64,000 nt of DNA, taken from positions 1 through 64,000 of the forward strand of contig DAHXNZ010000001.1 in NCBI GenBank assembly GCA_027365105.1, read 5' to 3'. A program made the translations under genes and the position numbers. How positions within the stretch are numbered: the first letter of the stretch is position 1; each line of letters starts with the position of its first letter. Below are positions 36,777 to 46,135 of this stretch, one piece after another. The notes beneath the pieces are model-generated. The model was not told where the DNA came from, did not search any database, and saw only the letters and a list, made by a program, of their open reading frames with translations. This DNA comes from Thermoplasmata archaeon. Its GTDB lineage: Archaea; Thermoplasmatota; Thermoplasmata; Lutacidiplasmatales; UBA184.

Positions 36777-38195
36777 TTACTGGAGCGAACGGGCCGGGTT
36801 GTCGAAGTTGGTGAGGAGCGTCTGGTTGCGCATTCGCGGACGGGCGATCGGCCGGAGGAAGGGGTCGTCCTCGAGCGCGGGCAGCGTCTCGTGCAGCGGC
36901 ACGTCGAGCAGGATCTCCCGGCTCCGGCCGCCTCGGCCCTTGGAGACGATCGTCGCCCGGACGAGGCCCAGCGACTCCAGTTCGGAGATGTGGTTGCTGA
37001 TGCTGCGGGCGTGGAGGGGCTGAAGCCCCAGCCGGACGATCAGCTTGGAGTAGCTCTCGTAGACCTCGCCCGTGAGCACGCTGGTCCTCCGCTTCTCGTA
37101 GGCGAGGAGGATCGCATAGAGGAGGACCTTGCAGTGCTGCGGCAGGGTCCGGCAGCATTCGAGGATCAGGTCCTGTTCGAGCCGGTTCTTCGCCTTGATG
37201 ACGTGGTCCTGCGTGATCCGCTTCGCCCGGTCCCGCTCGGCCATCTCGGCCGACAGGCGGAGGAGCGCCAGCGCCCGGCGGGCGTCGCCGTTCTCGAGCG
37301 CGGCGTAGGCGGCGCACCGTTCCACGACCCCCGCGTCGAGCACGTTCTCCCGGAACGCCATCTGGGCCCGGTCCCGCAGGATATCCTGCAGCTGGAGGGC
37401 GTTGTACGGAGGGAAGAGGATCTTCTCCTCGTTGAGTCGGCTGCGGACCCGCGCGTCGAGGCCGTTGGTGAACTTGAGGTCGTTCGAGATGCCGACGAGG
37501 GCGATCCGGGCCCGTTCGAGCTCGGTATTGAGCTGGCTCAGGGAGTAGAGCACCCCGTCCCCGCTGCGGGCCACGAGCCGGTCGACCTCGTCCAAAACGA
37601 GGACCACCGTGCCGCCCCGGACATCCATGAGCCGCCGCATCGCGAGCTCGACGCGGTCGAGCGCCCAGCCGGTCGGGATCCGGTCCGCCTCGGCGGCGGC
37701 GAACGAGTTGCCGATCGTCTGGAGGAGGCTGTAGGGGGTGTCGATCGTGCCGCAGTTGACGGTCACGAAGGTGATCTGGGCGGCCAGTTCGCCCCGCCGC
37801 TGGATCTCCTGGCGGACCTGGGCGACCACCGCCGTCTTTCCGGTGCCGATCTTCCCGTAGATGAGGAGGTTCGACGGGAGGTCGCCGTGGAGGGCCGGGG
37901 CGAGGATCTCGGCCACGAGCCGGGTCTGCTCCTCCCGATGAGGGAGACGGGCCGGAACGAACGACTCGCGCAGCACCTCGCGGCTTCCCCGGAACAGTTC
38001 GCTCTTCGAGGCCAGGTACGCATCGACGAACTCGGTGGCAGTTCCCGAGGCCGGGGGCGGAGGTGTCGGGGCGGAAGCGTTCGAGGCCGGAGGGCCCCCG
38101 CGCTCGACCGGAGGGGGGAGCCCGTCCGTGGCGCCCCGGCTGGTCTCCCGCTCATCGGCGGGCCGGCCCGCGGAGGCGTCGGGCATGGAGGACAC
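36777..38195 (-). CDS. Orc1/Cdc6 family replication initiation protein
   Basis: NLLIYGKIGTGKTAVVAQVRQE, VVLVLDEVDRLV, VGISNDLKFTNGLDARVRSRLNEEKILFPPYNALQLQDIL, C-terminal winged helix. Confidence 0.95.
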   Translation of the reverse strand: MSSMPDASAGRPADERETSRGATDGLPPPVERGGPPASNASAPTPPPPASGTATEFVDAYLASKSELFRGSREVLRESFVPARLPHREEQTRLVAEILAPALHGDLPSNLLIYGKIGTGKTAVVAQVRQEIQRRGELAAQITFVTVNCGTIDTPYSLLQTIGNSFAAAEADRIPTGWALDRVELAMRRLMDVRGGTVVLVLDEVDRLVARSGDGVLYSLSQLNTELERARIALVGISNDLKFTNGLDARVRSRLNEEKILFPPYNALQLQDILRDRAQMAFRENVLDAGVVERCAAYAALENGDARRALALLRLSAEMAERDRAKRITQDHVIKAKNRLEQDLILECCRTLPQHCKVLLYAILLAYEKRRTSVLTGEVYESYSKLIVRLGLQPLHARSISNHISELESLGLVRATIVSKGRGGRSREILLDVPLHETLPALEDDPFLRPIARPRMRNQTLLTNFDNPARSLQ

Positions 38196-38331
38196 TGCAA
38201 CAACCTGCCCGGGTCGCGGGCCCCTGTCGCAGGGGGGGTGGCCATATGTAGCTTTTCACTGCGCGACGGCCATAATCGGGCCGTCCGACCGAACCGAAGC
38301 CATTTGAAGGGGCGACGCGCTCCCGGGGAGA

Positions 38332-38568
38332 ATGTCCGGCTACGGAAGCCCGGCCCGGGCCCATGGAGCCCACCCCAAGACCCCCCTCTCGGTGCTGTGG
38401 ATCGTCACCGCGGCCGTCCTGATCGGGATCGGCCTGACGGTGATGTCGTACTTCCTGACCTACATCACCACCACCGCCGACTGGACGCTGATCCCGGGCG
38501 CGGCTCTCCTCGCCGTCGGCTTTTTGATGCTGATGGACCGGCGGGCCGGCCTCGACTCCGGGAGCTAG
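38332..38568 (+). CDS. Small two-TM membrane protein
   Basis: LSVLWIVTAAVLIGIGLTVMSYFLTYI, WTLIPGAALLAVGFLMLM; immediately before IPK. Confidence 0.65.
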   Translation: MSGYGSPARAHGAHPKTPLSVLWIVTAAVLIGIGLTVMSYFLTYITTTADWTLIPGAALLAVGFLMLMDRRAGLDSGS

Positions 38569-38576
38569 GCCTCCGG

Positions 38577-39398
38577 ATGAGCCGACACGCCCCCCTCAAC
38601 GGGCCGGGGATCCGGCCGTGGGCGGTCGTCAAACTCGGCGGAAGCGTCCTCACCCGAAAACGGGGGATCGAAGCGCTCCGCCCCAAGATCCTGGCCCGGC
38701 TGGCCGCCGAAATCGCCCGAGCGAGCGGCCGACCTTTGATCGTGCTCCATGGAGCCGGCTCGTTCGGCCACCCCGGGGCTCGCCGGTTCGGCCTTGCGGG
38801 CCCCCCGGACCCGCGGACCGACCGGCTCCGGGGCGCGGCGATCGTCGGGACCGAAGTCCGTCGGCTTCACCTCGCGGTCCTGCGCGCGCTGGTGGCGGCG
38901 GGCGCGAATCCGGTCTCGGTTCCGATGGCGACCCATACGCTCCAGCGGGAGGGACGCCCGGTCGAAATGGATCTGAAACCGTTCACGACCGCCCTGGACC
39001 GGGGGGCGATCCCGGTCGGATTCGGCGACGTCGTCCCCGACGAGGCCTGGGGGTTCTCCATCCTCTCGGCCGACACGCTCGCCGTGGCGCTCGCGACCGA
39101 ACTGCGTCCGGAGCGGGTCCTCTTCGTGAGCGACGTCCCGGGACTGATTGCGCCGGCCCGCTCGGGCCCGCCGCGGATCTATCCCGAGTTGTCCGACGCG
39201 ACCCTCCTCCATCTCCGCCCCGGGGCGAGCGGGATTGACGTCACCGGGGGGATCGCGGGCAAGATTACGGCGATGCAGGCGATTGCACGGGCCGGGATCG
39301 ACGCAGGTCTTATTAGCGGGCTCTCGGATGGCCGGCTCGCCCGGGCGCTGGCGGGAGAACGAGTCTATGGGAGCTGGTGGAGCGCCGGATCCCGCTGA
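38577..39398 (+). CDS. Isopentenyl phosphate kinase
   Basis: AVVKLGGSVLTRKRG, LIVLHGAGSFGHPGARRFG, GFGDVV...FSILSADTLAVALA, FVSDVPGL, DVTGGIAGKI. Confidence 0.93.
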   Translation: MSRHAPLNGPGIRPWAVVKLGGSVLTRKRGIEALRPKILARLAAEIARASGRPLIVLHGAGSFGHPGARRFGLAGPPDPRTDRLRGAAIVGTEVRRLHLAVLRALVAAGANPVSVPMATHTLQREGRPVEMDLKPFTTALDRGAIPVGFGDVVPDEAWGFSILSADTLAVALATELRPERVLFVSDVPGLIAPARSGPPRIYPELSDATLLHLRPGASGIDVTGGIAGKITAMQAIARAGIDAGLISGLSDGRLARALAGERVYGSWWSAGSR

Positions 39399-40473
39399 CC
39401 CCCCGAACGGGGCCGGGATCGACCTGAGCCACCGGAAGGCCGAGCATGTGAAGCTCGTGCTGGATCGCCCGGTCGAGACCCGCTACCGATACTGGAACGA
39501 CGTGGAGCTGATCCATCACGCCCTGCCCGGCTTCGATTTCGAGGAGGTCGACCCGCGGGTCACCCTCCTGGGCCGGGACCTGGAGGCCCCCCTGGTGATC
39601 ACCGGCATGACCGGCGGCTACCCGGGCGCCACCGAGATCAACTCCAACCTGGCTCGGGCCGCGGCCGAACTCGGGATCGCGATGGGGGTGGGCAGCGAGC
39701 GGGCCGCCATCCAGAAGGGGCAGTTCCCTTCGAGCTTCAGTTGTGTCGCAAAGTTCCCGGTGCCCCTCAAGCTCGCCAACGTCGGCGCGCCCCAGCTCGT
39801 CCCCCAGTCGGGTGGAGAGGCGGCCCTCGGACTCCCCGAGGCCCGGTCGGCGATGGACCTCATCGGGGCCCATGCGCTCGCGGTCCACCTCAACTACCTC
39901 CAAGAGATGGTGCAGCCGGAGGGGGACCGGCGGGCCCGCGGCGCGCTCGAGCGGATCGGTGCGCTGGCGGCGGAACTTCCCGTGCTGGTCAAGGAGACCG
40001 GGGCCGGCCTGTCCGCGCGGGTCGCAGAGCCGCTGCGGGACCGGGGGGTCCGGGCCTTCGACGTGAGCGGCACGGGCGGGACCAGCTTCGCCGCCGTCGA
40101 GCACTACCGGGCGCTCGACCGGGGCGCGGCCCGCGAGGCGCGGGTGGGGTTGACGTTCTGGAACTGGGGAATCCCGTCCCCCGTTTCGGTCCTGGAGGTC
40201 GCCCCGCTCGGCCGCCCCGTCATCGCGAGCGGCGGGATCCGTTCCGGCCTCGATATCGCCCGGGCGATCGCCCTCGGCGCGACGGCCGCCGGCATCGCCG
40301 GCGGCGTCCTCCGTGCCGCGGCCACCTCGTTCGAAGCCACCCGGACCGAGATCGCCCAGTGGATTCACGAACTCAAGGTGGCGATGTTCCTCTGCGGCGC
40401 CCGGACCATCCCCGAGCTCCAGCGATCCCGCTACGTTCTTCTCGGGGAGACCCGATCATGGGTCCAGCGCTGA
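39367..40473 (+). CDS. fni: Type 2 isopentenyl-diphosphate delta-isomerase
   Basis: RKAEHVKLVLDRPVE, LGRDLEAPLVITGMTGGYPGATEINSNLARAAAELGIAMGVGSERAAI, DVSGTGGTSFAAVEHYR, IASGGIRSGLDIARAIALGA. Confidence 0.95.
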   Translation: MGAGGAPDPADPPNGAGIDLSHRKAEHVKLVLDRPVETRYRYWNDVELIHHALPGFDFEEVDPRVTLLGRDLEAPLVITGMTGGYPGATEINSNLARAAAELGIAMGVGSERAAIQKGQFPSSFSCVAKFPVPLKLANVGAPQLVPQSGGEAALGLPEARSAMDLIGAHALAVHLNYLQEMVQPEGDRRARGALERIGALAAELPVLVKETGAGLSARVAEPLRDRGVRAFDVSGTGGTSFAAVEHYRALDRGAAREARVGLTFWNWGIPSPVSVLEVAPLGRPVIASGGIRSGLDIARAIALGATAAGIAGGVLRAAATSFEATRTEIAQWIHELKVAMFLCGARTIPELQRSRYVLLGETRSWVQR

Positions 40474-42032
40474 GCCCGGAGACGGGCCGTCGGAGTCCTG
40501 CCGGGGACTCCCTGCACCGGGCCAAGCTGGCCTGGGCGAAGGCGCACGGCGGCGCGGCGCTCCCCTCGAACGTTGAGTTCCTCAACACCCTGCCCGACGC
40601 GGAGCGGGCCCGGTTCTCGGGCGGGGTCTACCGCAAGCCCAGCCGGACCCTTTCCGGACTCGCGGTGGTGGCGGTGATGACCGCGCCCGCCCCGTGCCCG
40701 CACGGACAGTGCAGCTACTGCCCCGGCGGGGTGGCGCTGGGGTCGCCGCAGAGCTACACCGGCGAGGAGCCGTCCGCCCTGCGAGGAGCCGAGTTCCACT
40801 GGGATTCGGAGGCGATCACACGGCACCGGCTCGAGTCGCTCGAGGCGATCGGCCACGCGACGAGCAAGGTCGAGGCGATCGTCATGGGCGGCACCTTTCC
40901 GGCCCGGCCGGTACCCTACATCCGGTCGACCATCCGCGGCATCTACGACGGGCTGAACGGAGTGAAATCCTCGACCCTGTCGGAGGCCCAGGAGCGCAAC
41001 GAGACCGCGGCCCGCCGTCTCGTGGGACTCACCGTCGAGACCCGGCCCGACTGGTGTGACGAACGGATTCTGCCGACGCTGCTGGACGCCGGGGTCACGC
41101 GGGTGGAGATCGGAGTGGAGTGCCTGCGTCCCGAGGTCCTGGAACGGACCGGCCGGGCGCACGGCGTCGGCGACGTCGCCCGGGCCACCCGGGCGGCCCG
41201 ATCGCAGGGGCTGAAGGTCGCCTACCATCTGATGCTCGGCCTGCCCGGCGCGACCCCGGCCACCGATCTCGAGGACTTCGTTCGGATCACCCGGGATCCG
41301 GCGTTCGTGCCGGACATGCTCAAGATCTACCCCACGCTGGTCGTCCCGATGACCCGCCTCCATGCCGAATGGGCCCGGGGCGAGTACACGCCGTACGATA
41401 CCGAAACCGCCGTGGCGCTGCTCGCGGAGATGAAGCGTCGGATCCCGCCTTGGATCCGGATCCAGCGGATCCAGCGCGACATCCCCTCCCGCAACCTCGC
41501 CGCCGGGGTCCGCGCGAGCAATCTGCGCGAACGGGTCCGCGACCGGCTCCGCGAGACCGGCGAATACTGCCGCTGCCTGAGGTGCCGGGAGGTCGGCCGG
41601 CGGGCGACCCCCCCGATCTCGGAGTTCGTGATGGTGCGGCAGGGCTACCGCTCGTCCGGCGGCGTCGAACTCCTCCTTTCGTGGGAGGCCCCCCGGGAGG
41701 ATGCGGTCGCCGGGTTCCTCCGCCTGCGGATCCCCGACGACGGGGCCGAGAACCCGCTCCCCGCACCGATCATCCGGGAGCTCAAGGTCCTCGGTGCGGA
41801 GGTCCCGGTGGGCCGGGCCGGTGACGGCCCCGGTGACTACCAGCACCACGGCCTGGGCCGACAGCTCGTGGCGGCCGCGGAGGCGGAGGCCCGGGACCGG
41901 GGATTCGACCGGCTCTTCGTGCTGAGCGCCGTGGGCACCCGCCGGTACTACGAGCGACTGGGCTTCGTCCGGGCCGACCCCCACATGGTGAAAGCCCTTT
42001 TCGCGGGACGTAACCCTACCCCGCGCGCGTAG
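40458..42032 (+). CDS. elp3: Elp3-family tRNA uridine-34 modification protein (radical SAM + GNAT)
   Basis: MTAPAPCPHGQCSYCPGG, VMGGTFPARP, LTVETRPDWCDE, QHHGLGRQLVAAAEAEARDRGFDRLFVLSAVGTRRYYERLGF. Confidence 0.95.
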   Translation: MGPALSPETGRRSPAGDSLHRAKLAWAKAHGGAALPSNVEFLNTLPDAERARFSGGVYRKPSRTLSGLAVVAVMTAPAPCPHGQCSYCPGGVALGSPQSYTGEEPSALRGAEFHWDSEAITRHRLESLEAIGHATSKVEAIVMGGTFPARPVPYIRSTIRGIYDGLNGVKSSTLSEAQERNETAARRLVGLTVETRPDWCDERILPTLLDAGVTRVEIGVECLRPEVLERTGRAHGVGDVARATRAARSQGLKVAYHLMLGLPGATPATDLEDFVRITRDPAFVPDMLKIYPTLVVPMTRLHAEWARGEYTPYDTETAVALLAEMKRRIPPWIRIQRIQRDIPSRNLAAGVRASNLRERVRDRLRETGEYCRCLRCREVGRRATPPISEFVMVRQGYRSSGGVELLLSWEAPREDAVAGFLRLRIPDDGAENPLPAPIIRELKVLGAEVPVGRAGDGPGDYQHHGLGRQLVAAAEAEARDRGFDRLFVLSAVGTRRYYERLGFVRADPHMVKALFAGRNPTPRA

Positions 42033-42082
42033 TTTCAGCAAGTTTTATGCCCCCTTCCGACTCGGGCGACTCCGAGTGCACC

Positions 42083-43279
42083 ATGGCCCGGAACCTGAAG
42101 GTTGAACCGCTCCGAACGGTCCATATCGAGAAGCAGGACGTCGAACTCGTCGAACGCAAGGGACTGGGCCACCCCGACTCCATTGCCGACGGCGTCTCCG
42201 AGTCGGTGAGCCGGGCGCTCTGCCGGATGTACCTTGACGAGTTCGGAAAGATCCTGCACCACAACACCGACGAGACTCAGGTCGTGGGCGGCGCGTCGGT
42301 GCCGAAGTTCGGCGGGGGGCGCGTCACCCAGCCGATCTACGTGCTCCTGGTCGGCCGGGCGACAACCGAGGTCAACGGGGAGAAACTGCCGTTCCGCTCG
42401 GTGGCCATCGAGGCGGCCCAAAAGTACATCGGATCGGTCTGCGCCCACCTGGACGTGGCGAAGCAGGTCGAGTTCGACTGCAAGATCGGCAGCGGGTCGA
42501 TCGATCTCCGGGGCGTCTTCGACCAGTCGGCGGTCCTGGCCAACGACACCTCCTTCGGGGTCGGGTTCGCGCCCTTCTCCGAGACCGAACGGCTGGTCCT
42601 TGAGACCGAGCGGTTCCTCACCTTGAAACTCAAGAAGCGGCTCCCGGCCCTCGGCGAGGACGTCAAGGTCATGGGCTACCGGTCCGGCAACGAGATCCGG
42701 CTCACCGTCGCCGCCGCGCTCGTCGACTCCGAGATCAAGGATGGCGACGAGTACCAGTCGGTCTGTGAGGAGATCCACGACCGGATCGCCGACCTTGCTC
42801 CGAAGATCACCCCCCGGAAGGTCTCGATCGATGTGAACACCGCCGACGACCCGGAGCTGGGCCGTTACTACCTCACGGTCACCGGCCTCTCGATGGAGGC
42901 GGGCGACGACGGATCGGTCGGCCGCGGAAACCGGGCGAACGGTCTCATCACTCCCTGCCGCCCGATGAGCCTGGAGGCCTCGGCCGGAAAGAACCCGATC
43001 AACCACGTCGGGAAGATCTACAACATCCTCGGCAACCTGATCGCCAACGACATCGTGAAGGAGACCGGGGGCAATGTGAAGGAGGTCCATGTCCGGATCC
43101 TCTCCCAGATTGGAAAACCGGTCGACGAGCCCCAGGTGGCGAGCCTGCAGATCCTGCCGGCCGATGGCGTGAAGCTCGCTCAGGTCCGGGCCGACGCGGA
43201 AGCGGTCGCCAACGGCTGGTTCGAGAAGATCGACACGATCCCCCAGAAGCTCCTGACCGACAAGATCACGGTCTTCTGA
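42083..43279 (+). CDS. mat: Archaeal-type S-adenosylmethionine synthetase
   Basis: [68 protein letters not shown]. Confidence 0.96.
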   Translation: MARNLKVEPLRTVHIEKQDVELVERKGLGHPDSIADGVSESVSRALCRMYLDEFGKILHHNTDETQVVGGASVPKFGGGRVTQPIYVLLVGRATTEVNGEKLPFRSVAIEAAQKYIGSVCAHLDVAKQVEFDCKIGSGSIDLRGVFDQSAVLANDTSFGVGFAPFSETERLVLETERFLTLKLKKRLPALGEDVKVMGYRSGNEIRLTVAAALVDSEIKDGDEYQSVCEEIHDRIADLAPKITPRKVSIDVNTADDPELGRYYLTVTGLSMEAGDDGSVGRGNRANGLITPCRPMSLEASAGKNPINHVGKIYNILGNLIANDIVKETGGNVKEVHVRILSQIGKPVDEPQVASLQILPADGVKLAQVRADAEAVANGWFEKIDTIPQKLLTDKITVF

Positions 43280-43289
43280 ACCGGGTCGG

Positions 43290-44624
43290 CTACTCGGGCC
43301 GGGGCGTCGGGAGCTCCGGCGCCCCGAGGAAGGCGTCGAGGGTGCGCTGGTGTCTCAGCCGGTGCAGGAACTCGCTCGCCCCCAGCCACCGGGCGAGCGG
43401 GATCTCGAAGCCGGTCCGGACGATCTCGAGGAACTCGGCGATGCTGGCCGCGACGACGGGCCGCTGGCCCAGGGCCGCCCGGACATGCTCCCGGACGTTC
43501 CAGACCCCGAGGGGAAGGATCTCTCCGGGATGGACCTCCCGCAGGACCAGGACCCCGGCTTTCCGACCCATCCGGAGCAGGGCCTCGGAAGCCGCCAGCC
43601 GGGCCGCGTAGTAGCAACCGCCCATCCCGGCGTAGGTGCTCCGGCCCCGATCCCCCTCAAAGTCTCCGAGCAGGAGCACATCCCGGGGGTTCGGGTTCCA
43701 GAGTGTGGCCGGATACCACGCCTCGATCGATTCGTACCGGAACGCCCCGGGCCAGAGGGAGATGATCCAACGGTTGTCGAGCGCGGTCAATCGGTAGACC
43801 TGGATCTCGTTGATCTCGGGGAGGTCGCGGACCCGTTCCAGATTCGCCTTGGAGAGCAGATCGTCCACGGCCGTGATGCTCCATCGGGTCGGAACGAGCC
43901 GGCGATGGCGGCGCCGGCCCAGGGCCCCGACACTGAAGGCGCGCTGGATTCGGCTCACCCGCACGCCGGCACGATACAGCTCGCCGACCGCGACCCGGGC
44001 CCCGGCATGGATGTCCGAGGCGAGGCGATCCAGTCGGGCGTCCACCCGTCGGACGTCCCACCGTGCCCGGTCGATCGGGGCCGACGGGCCGTAGGGCGGG
44101 GTGGTGTCGGAGAGCGCGATCGTCCCCCGCGGAGGTCGTCGGAAGGTCACGGACGACTCGACCGACTCGCTGGCCAGCGTCAGGAGCTGGAGCTCCTCCA
44201 GGGTGCGGGACGGCTGGGCGGCCTCGGCGACCTTGAGACGGGTGGTCCCGCGGACCAGTCCGGCCCGAAACCCCACGACCTCCCCCACCGAGCGTCCGAC
44301 CCACTCCTCCGGGGTATCGTAGAGCATCGTGTCGCCGTGGGTCGGGCTCAGCAGCGGCCCGATGGAGACCGAGGGATATCCGAACCGCCCGACGAACACG
44401 CCCGGAGGCGTGGTTCCCTCGAAATCGCGGTCGGCCGCCCGGACGAGCGTCGAGCGGACCGCTTCGTAGCGCAACAGGAGGGGGCAGACCGGCTTCCCGC
44501 AGAGCCTCTGGGCCGATCGGCACCGAAGGCACATCATCGGATCCTCCTTGAGCCCCGGAATCGACCAAGCCAGGGCCGGGTGGGACGGGGCCACGTCCGC
44601 CATCGGGGAGTCGAACCGGTCCAT
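43290..44624 (-). CDS. nre: Nre-family DNA repair protein
   Basis: MCLRCRSAQRLCGKPVCPLLLRY, GVFVGRFGYPSVSIGPLLS, GMGGCYYAARLAASEAL; C-terminal PIP-like QRTLDAFL. Confidence 0.85.
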   Translation of the reverse strand: MDRFDSPMADVAPSHPALAWSIPGLKEDPMMCLRCRSAQRLCGKPVCPLLLRYEAVRSTLVRAADRDFEGTTPPGVFVGRFGYPSVSIGPLLSPTHGDTMLYDTPEEWVGRSVGEVVGFRAGLVRGTTRLKVAEAAQPSRTLEELQLLTLASESVESSVTFRRPPRGTIALSDTTPPYGPSAPIDRARWDVRRVDARLDRLASDIHAGARVAVGELYRAGVRVSRIQRAFSVGALGRRRHRRLVPTRWSITAVDDLLSKANLERVRDLPEINEIQVYRLTALDNRWIISLWPGAFRYESIEAWYPATLWNPNPRDVLLLGDFEGDRGRSTYAGMGGCYYAARLAASEALLRMGRKAGVLVLREVHPGEILPLGVWNVREHVRAALGQRPVVAASIAEFLEIVRTGFEIPLARWLGASEFLHRLRHQRTLDAFLGAPELPTPRPE

Positions 44625-44745
44625 CGATCCTCGGCCGGCCGAGCGGCGCGGGAGACTTTAATCGACCGGGGAGGTCGTGGAACACCCCCGGCGGTCCCGC
44701 ACGCTCAAATATCGCATCACCGTCCCGCGCCCAGCACACCGCGGT

Positions 44746-44820
44746 GGGACTGTGGGGTAGCTTGGTCCATCCTTCGGGGTTCGGGACTCCGAGACGCCAG
44801 TTCAAATCTGGCCAGTCCCA
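44746..44820 (+). tRNA. tRNA-Pro(CGG)
   Basis: GGGACTG...CAGTCCCA acceptor, anticodon arm CGGGG-TTCGGGA-CTCCG, T arm GCCAGTTCAAATCTGGC. Confidence 0.92.
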
Positions 44821-45162
44821 TCGTCCGCCGCCTTCTCTCGGTCCGTTCGCGGGCCTCACCTGGGACTAACGGCGCGGGGCGGGGTCGGGGACCAACACAC
44901 CTCTCAGAACGCGCTTCCATTCATTGGTATTCAAACCGACGAAACCGCTCGGGACTTCAACTACGCATGATCACCGGGGAGGATTCCCGCGCTCAGGTCG
45001 CCCCCATGATGCAAGTGTCACGGAATGCAGGTGAAGGGGCGACGGGAATCGAGACCGGAAAGTTGTTGCAGTCGACAGGAACCAGCCGGAGGCTGCCCAA
45101 AGTCCTGAACGACTGCCGCAAACTTTTTACTTCAGTCCAACCATGCCTTCAACCGGCGGCCC

Positions 45163-46128
45163 ATGGCAGAGCGTGGCGTGACTGGGACCAATACGGGGGG
45201 GGTAGAAACAAGAGTTGTAGACCGGGTCCCGACCAAACTACGCTGGCGTCGGGGCAGGGCGGTCCGAGTTTCTCGGGTCCGGTGGGCGGGAGTACTTGGT
45301 GTTTTGGCTATTGGTGGGATGATGATTATAGCCACGCTCCTGCCGACGGCCTTGGCAACACCGGCCCCTGGAGGGCCAGGCCCGTTTTACCCCCCCATAT
45401 CGATTCCCTCGGGAGGGTTGTTTCAGGTGCAGTATACCGGGACCCCGATTATTTCGGGAAGCGTCCAGTACACGACCATCTGGGTGTCCTCGGCCGGTTC
45501 CACTGCGGCGTCGACCCCGGTGGAGTTGTTCATGAATGCCTCGGCTGCGGGAGTTTCAGGCACCGGCAATAGCATCAATGAGACCATGTGGGGAGGATAC
45601 ACATCGCCACAAAATTTTACTCTCAATGCATCTAGCCAGTACGTAGTGAATGTAGCATGGGAGTTGAACGGATCCTGGGGCGACTCGCTGAGCTGCCCCG
45701 GCAGCTCAATGTCAACTGGAATAAGTAGCTACAGCATCAAGATCTTTGCCAATGTCGCGTTGTCTTCTACGATTATCCCTGCAAGCAATTCAACTAGAAT
45801 ACCCGTTCGGGGTTCGCTGGTCTCCAACCCGGTTCCTCTCTTCACCACAGGAGGCAGTCTCTCCACCTGCAACACGTTCGTCACGGGCTCTGTCGGCGGA
45901 AAGGTCTTCTCCAACCCCTATTTTTTCAATATTACCACGACGGGCGTTTACTATCTCGAAGCGTATTGGAGCGCCGACCTGACCTCCTATGAGTCTTTCA
46001 TGCTACCCGCCCCAACCAACACAGTTTGTATCAACCTTCAAGGAAGTTCAACGTTGTCGACCACCTATTGCCCAGCATTTACCAGTCCCCGACCAGGAGC
46101 CACGATTAGTCGGGTTCAGGTCCTGTGA
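45163..46128 (+). CDS. Secreted/surface protein, N-glycosylation-sequon rich
   Basis: N-terminal TM VLGVLAIGGMMIIATLLPTALA; many NxS/T sequons; lower-GC composition. Confidence 0.6.
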   Translation: MAERGVTGTNTGGVETRVVDRVPTKLRWRRGRAVRVSRVRWAGVLGVLAIGGMMIIATLLPTALATPAPGGPGPFYPPISIPSGGLFQVQYTGTPIISGSVQYTTIWVSSAGSTAASTPVELFMNASAAGVSGTGNSINETMWGGYTSPQNFTLNASSQYVVNVAWELNGSWGDSLSCPGSSMSTGISSYSIKIFANVALSSTIIPASNSTRIPVRGSLVSNPVPLFTTGGSLSTCNTFVTGSVGGKVFSNPYFFNITTTGVYYLEAYWSADLTSYESFMLPAPTNTVCINLQGSSTLSTTYCPAFTSPRPGATISRVQVL

Positions 46129-46135
46129 GGTGGGC

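Noticed and set aside
36474-39398. 974-aa plus-strand ORF across orc1/cdc6
   Set aside because: Mostly antisense shadow of orc1; only the 38577-39398 portion (IPK) is coding.
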